From an uncultured Bacteroidales bacterium (lineage in GTDB: Bacteria > Bacteroidota > Bacteroidia > Bacteroidales > Muribaculaceae), in the NCBI GenBank assembly GCA_949285735.1, contig CASEAQ010000027.1:1-33598 (forward strand): a stretch of DNA of 33,598 bases. Direction: 5' to 3'. Below, one piece after another: positions 32,381-33,598 of the stretch; position 1 is the stretch's first letter, and every line of letters starts with the position of its first letter. The position numbers and the translations under genes were made by a program. The notes beneath the pieces were generated by a model. It saw nothing but the letters and a program-made list of their open reading frames with translations. It did not search any database and was not told the DNA's origin.

Positions 32381-32959
32381 TTAGAAGTAGAAATTTTGTG
32401 TCTTGCTATTGTATAGCAGTAATCCTTCGGCAACTTCACGTGCCGTAGTTTCGCATTTCGATTTGGCTACAATGGCAAGGGCGAATGCTATTGCCGATGC
32501 CGGACCATTGGCTGTGATTATGTTGCCGTCTGCCACCACCGGGGTATATCCCTTCTTTGCATTTGGCATCTTCTCTTCAAATCCCGGGTAGCACACTGCT
32601 TCGCGCCCGTCGAGAATACCCAACGGAGCAAGCACCACTGCAGGCGATGCACAGATGGCGGCAATCTTTCCTCCTGCCTTGTTGTGGGCGACAAGCAGCG
32701 ACGTCAGTGGCGCAAATTCGGCAAGGTTGCTTGCCCCGGGCAGCCCGCCGGGCAATATTAGCCAACCAGCCTCCGAGAAATCCACCTCTCCAAATGTAGC
32801 ATCGGCTTTGATGGTGATGCCATGCGCACTTGTCACATCTTTGGTGTCGTAAATCGAAACCGTCTTCACGTCAATGTTAGCCCTACGGAGTATGTCGATT
32901 GTGGCAATGGCCTCCATGTCTTCGAACCCTGTTGCCAAAAATAGGTAGGATGTGTTCAT
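32381..32959 (-). CDS. DJ-1/PfpI (YajL-like) protein
   Basis: A 192-residue class I glutamine-amidotransferase-fold protein. E14 in GFEDMEA and the nucleophile C103 in AAICASPAVV match the conserved Glu and Cys of human DJ-1 and E. coli YajL; GGLPGASNLA (71-80) is the usual glycine-rich turn. Roles suggested for this subgroup include oxidative-stress protection, chaperone activity or glyoxal handling; the actual function here is unknown. It has its own full promoter (32999-33006 with TTG 19 nt upstream) and a terminator. The neighbouring EFR1 and ApbE genes give a redox setting. Confidence 0.93.
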   Translation of the reverse strand: MNTSYLFLATGFEDMEAIATIDILRRANIDVKTVSIYDTKDVTSAHGITIKADATFGEVDFSEAGWLILPGGLPGASNLAEFAPLTSLLVAHNKAGGKIAAICASPAVVLAPLGILDGREAVCYPGFEEKMPNAKKGYTPVVADGNIITANGPASAIAFALAIVAKSKCETTAREVAEGLLLYNSKTQNFYF

Positions 32960-32998
32960 AATGGTAAATTATTTTGTTAATAGATATGTGTACTGGAA

Positions 32999-33006
32999 CA
33001 AATATA
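32999..33006 (-). promoter_or_regulatory. -7 box for the DJ-1 gene
   Basis: Minus-strand TATATTTG, with TTG (plus 33026-33028) spaced 19 nt: a full-consensus Bacteroidota promoter about 40 nt before the start codon. Confidence 0.65.
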
Positions 33007-33184
33007 TTCATTTATTTGAGATATTCAAAACGAAAAATCCATATTTTGGGCAAATCGTGCAAAAAATATGCGTTTTTATTACAAATGAAACAAAAAACAA
33101 GAGATATAGACGCAGTTTCCCACGTAATTGTTACAGAGTTGTTACGCATCGGCACACACGCTTGCGGTTGACGGCGGCTTTGGC

Positions 33185-33192
33185 TATATTTG
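33185..33192 (+). promoter_or_regulatory. -7 box for apbE
   Basis: TATATTTG (TAnnTTTG), with TTG at 33162-33164 spaced 20 nt. The transcript start would be near 33199, 12 nt before the ATG at 33211. Confidence 0.6.
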
Positions 33193-33210
33193 CAAGAAAA
33201 AAGCATACAC

Positions 33211-33598
33211 ATGGAAAAAAGGAAATTCATCATGGTGTGGCTCGTGCTGATTGCCGCCGTTGCAGTGGTATTTTTCTACGACGGCAGCGAGGAGAAGAGC
33301 TACCGCATGGCTTCGGGTGTGGTGTGGCACACCGACTATAACATAACGTATGAGGCAACCCGTGACCTTGGCGACTCGATTGTGGCTGTCACCAACAGCA
33401 TCGACATGAGCGCATCGATGTACAACCCTCGCTCGGTGTTGAGCGCAATCAACAGCAACTCGACCGACACACCCGACACAATCGTTGCCCGGCTGCTGCG
33501 GCGCTCGATTGAGATAAACCGCGAGACCGGCGGGGCGTTCGACCCGACGGTTGCCCCACTTATGCGCCTGTGGAAAACGCAAAACGACAGTGCCGCGC
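33211..33598 (+). CDS. apbE: FAD:protein FMN transferase, 5' part
   Basis: The first 129 codons of an ApbE-family protein, open at the window end. A hydrophobic N-terminal segment (about 7-22) serves as signal or anchor. The family block INRETGGAFDPTVAPLMRLW lies at about 102-121, and SMYNPRSVLSAINS (70-83) matches the D/N-x-x-x-S-x-L-S-x-x-N entry of the FAD-binding part. ApbE covalently attaches FMN to Thr of flavoproteins such as NqrB/C and RnfG/D, so its target would be a membrane flavoprotein. The start codon follows a full promoter. Confidence 0.9.
   Translation, partial: MEKRKFIMVWLVLIAAVAVVFFYDGSEEKSYRMASGVVWHTDYNITYEATRDLGDSIVAVTNSIDMSASMYNPRSVLSAINSNSTDTPDTIVARLLRRSIEINRETGGAFDPTVAPLMRLWKTQNDSAA

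Overview
The window looks like a chromosomal segment of a gut-type Bacteroidales (Bacteroidota), possibly a Muribaculaceae or Prevotellaceae-like member; the family assignment is inference. The evidence is: many start sites lie a short way downstream of the Bacteroidota sigma-ABfr -7 box TAnnTTTG, Shine-Dalgarno sites are largely absent, and the gene content fits (serine-type anaerobic sulfatase, DUF4199, EFR1-type ferredoxin, SIMPL protein, a RecQ/UvrD fusion helicase). No rRNA, phage, IS element or CRISPR array is visible.

Layout. 1-430: a gene-poor, structured stretch with a promoter box, several hairpins and a strong terminator; it may be a noncoding RNA or short-peptide transcript. 544-4695: GDP-mannose synthesis (manC), a secreted serine-type sulfatase and a FucO-like oxidoreductase, which fit host-glycan use (sulfated and fucosylated mucin sugars). 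5039-9946: a 1635-residue protein combining a DEDD-type exonuclease-like domain, a RecQ helicase and a UvrD/Rep helicase. 10033-13557: a small membrane protein, alaS and a MerR-type regulator whose promoter region overlaps that of alaS. 13573-15187: an A/T-richer two-gene module, an OLD/AAA_21-like ATPase overlapped by a small unrecognised protein with a possible nuclease core; this is the best candidate for an undescribed (perhaps defence) system.

15618-21056: an ATP-grasp-like protein, a GT2 glycosyltransferase with DUF4199, and a patatin phospholipase with a cytoplasmic GH13 amylase. 21144-28135: prs, two identical tRNA-Asn genes with their own promoter and terminator, then a tightly packed operon of S41 protease, mfd and a DEDDh exonuclease. 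28136-28481 has no gene but holds a GC-rich multi-hairpin element and an 82-nt long hairpin. 28482-33598: a TonB-C-domain protein, a secreted double-DTG aspartyl protease, a SIMPL protein, an EFR1 ferredoxin, a DJ-1/PfpI protein and the 5' part of an ApbE flavin transferase cut by the window end.

Several genes bear on DNA repair or nucleic-acid processing (RecQ/UvrD fusion, Mfd, DEDDh exonuclease, the ATPase module). Others bear on redox and flavin chemistry (EFR1, DJ-1, ApbE), and a third group on glycans (ManC, sulfatase, FucO, GH13, GT2). All functional assignments come from reading motifs by eye; no database search was run.
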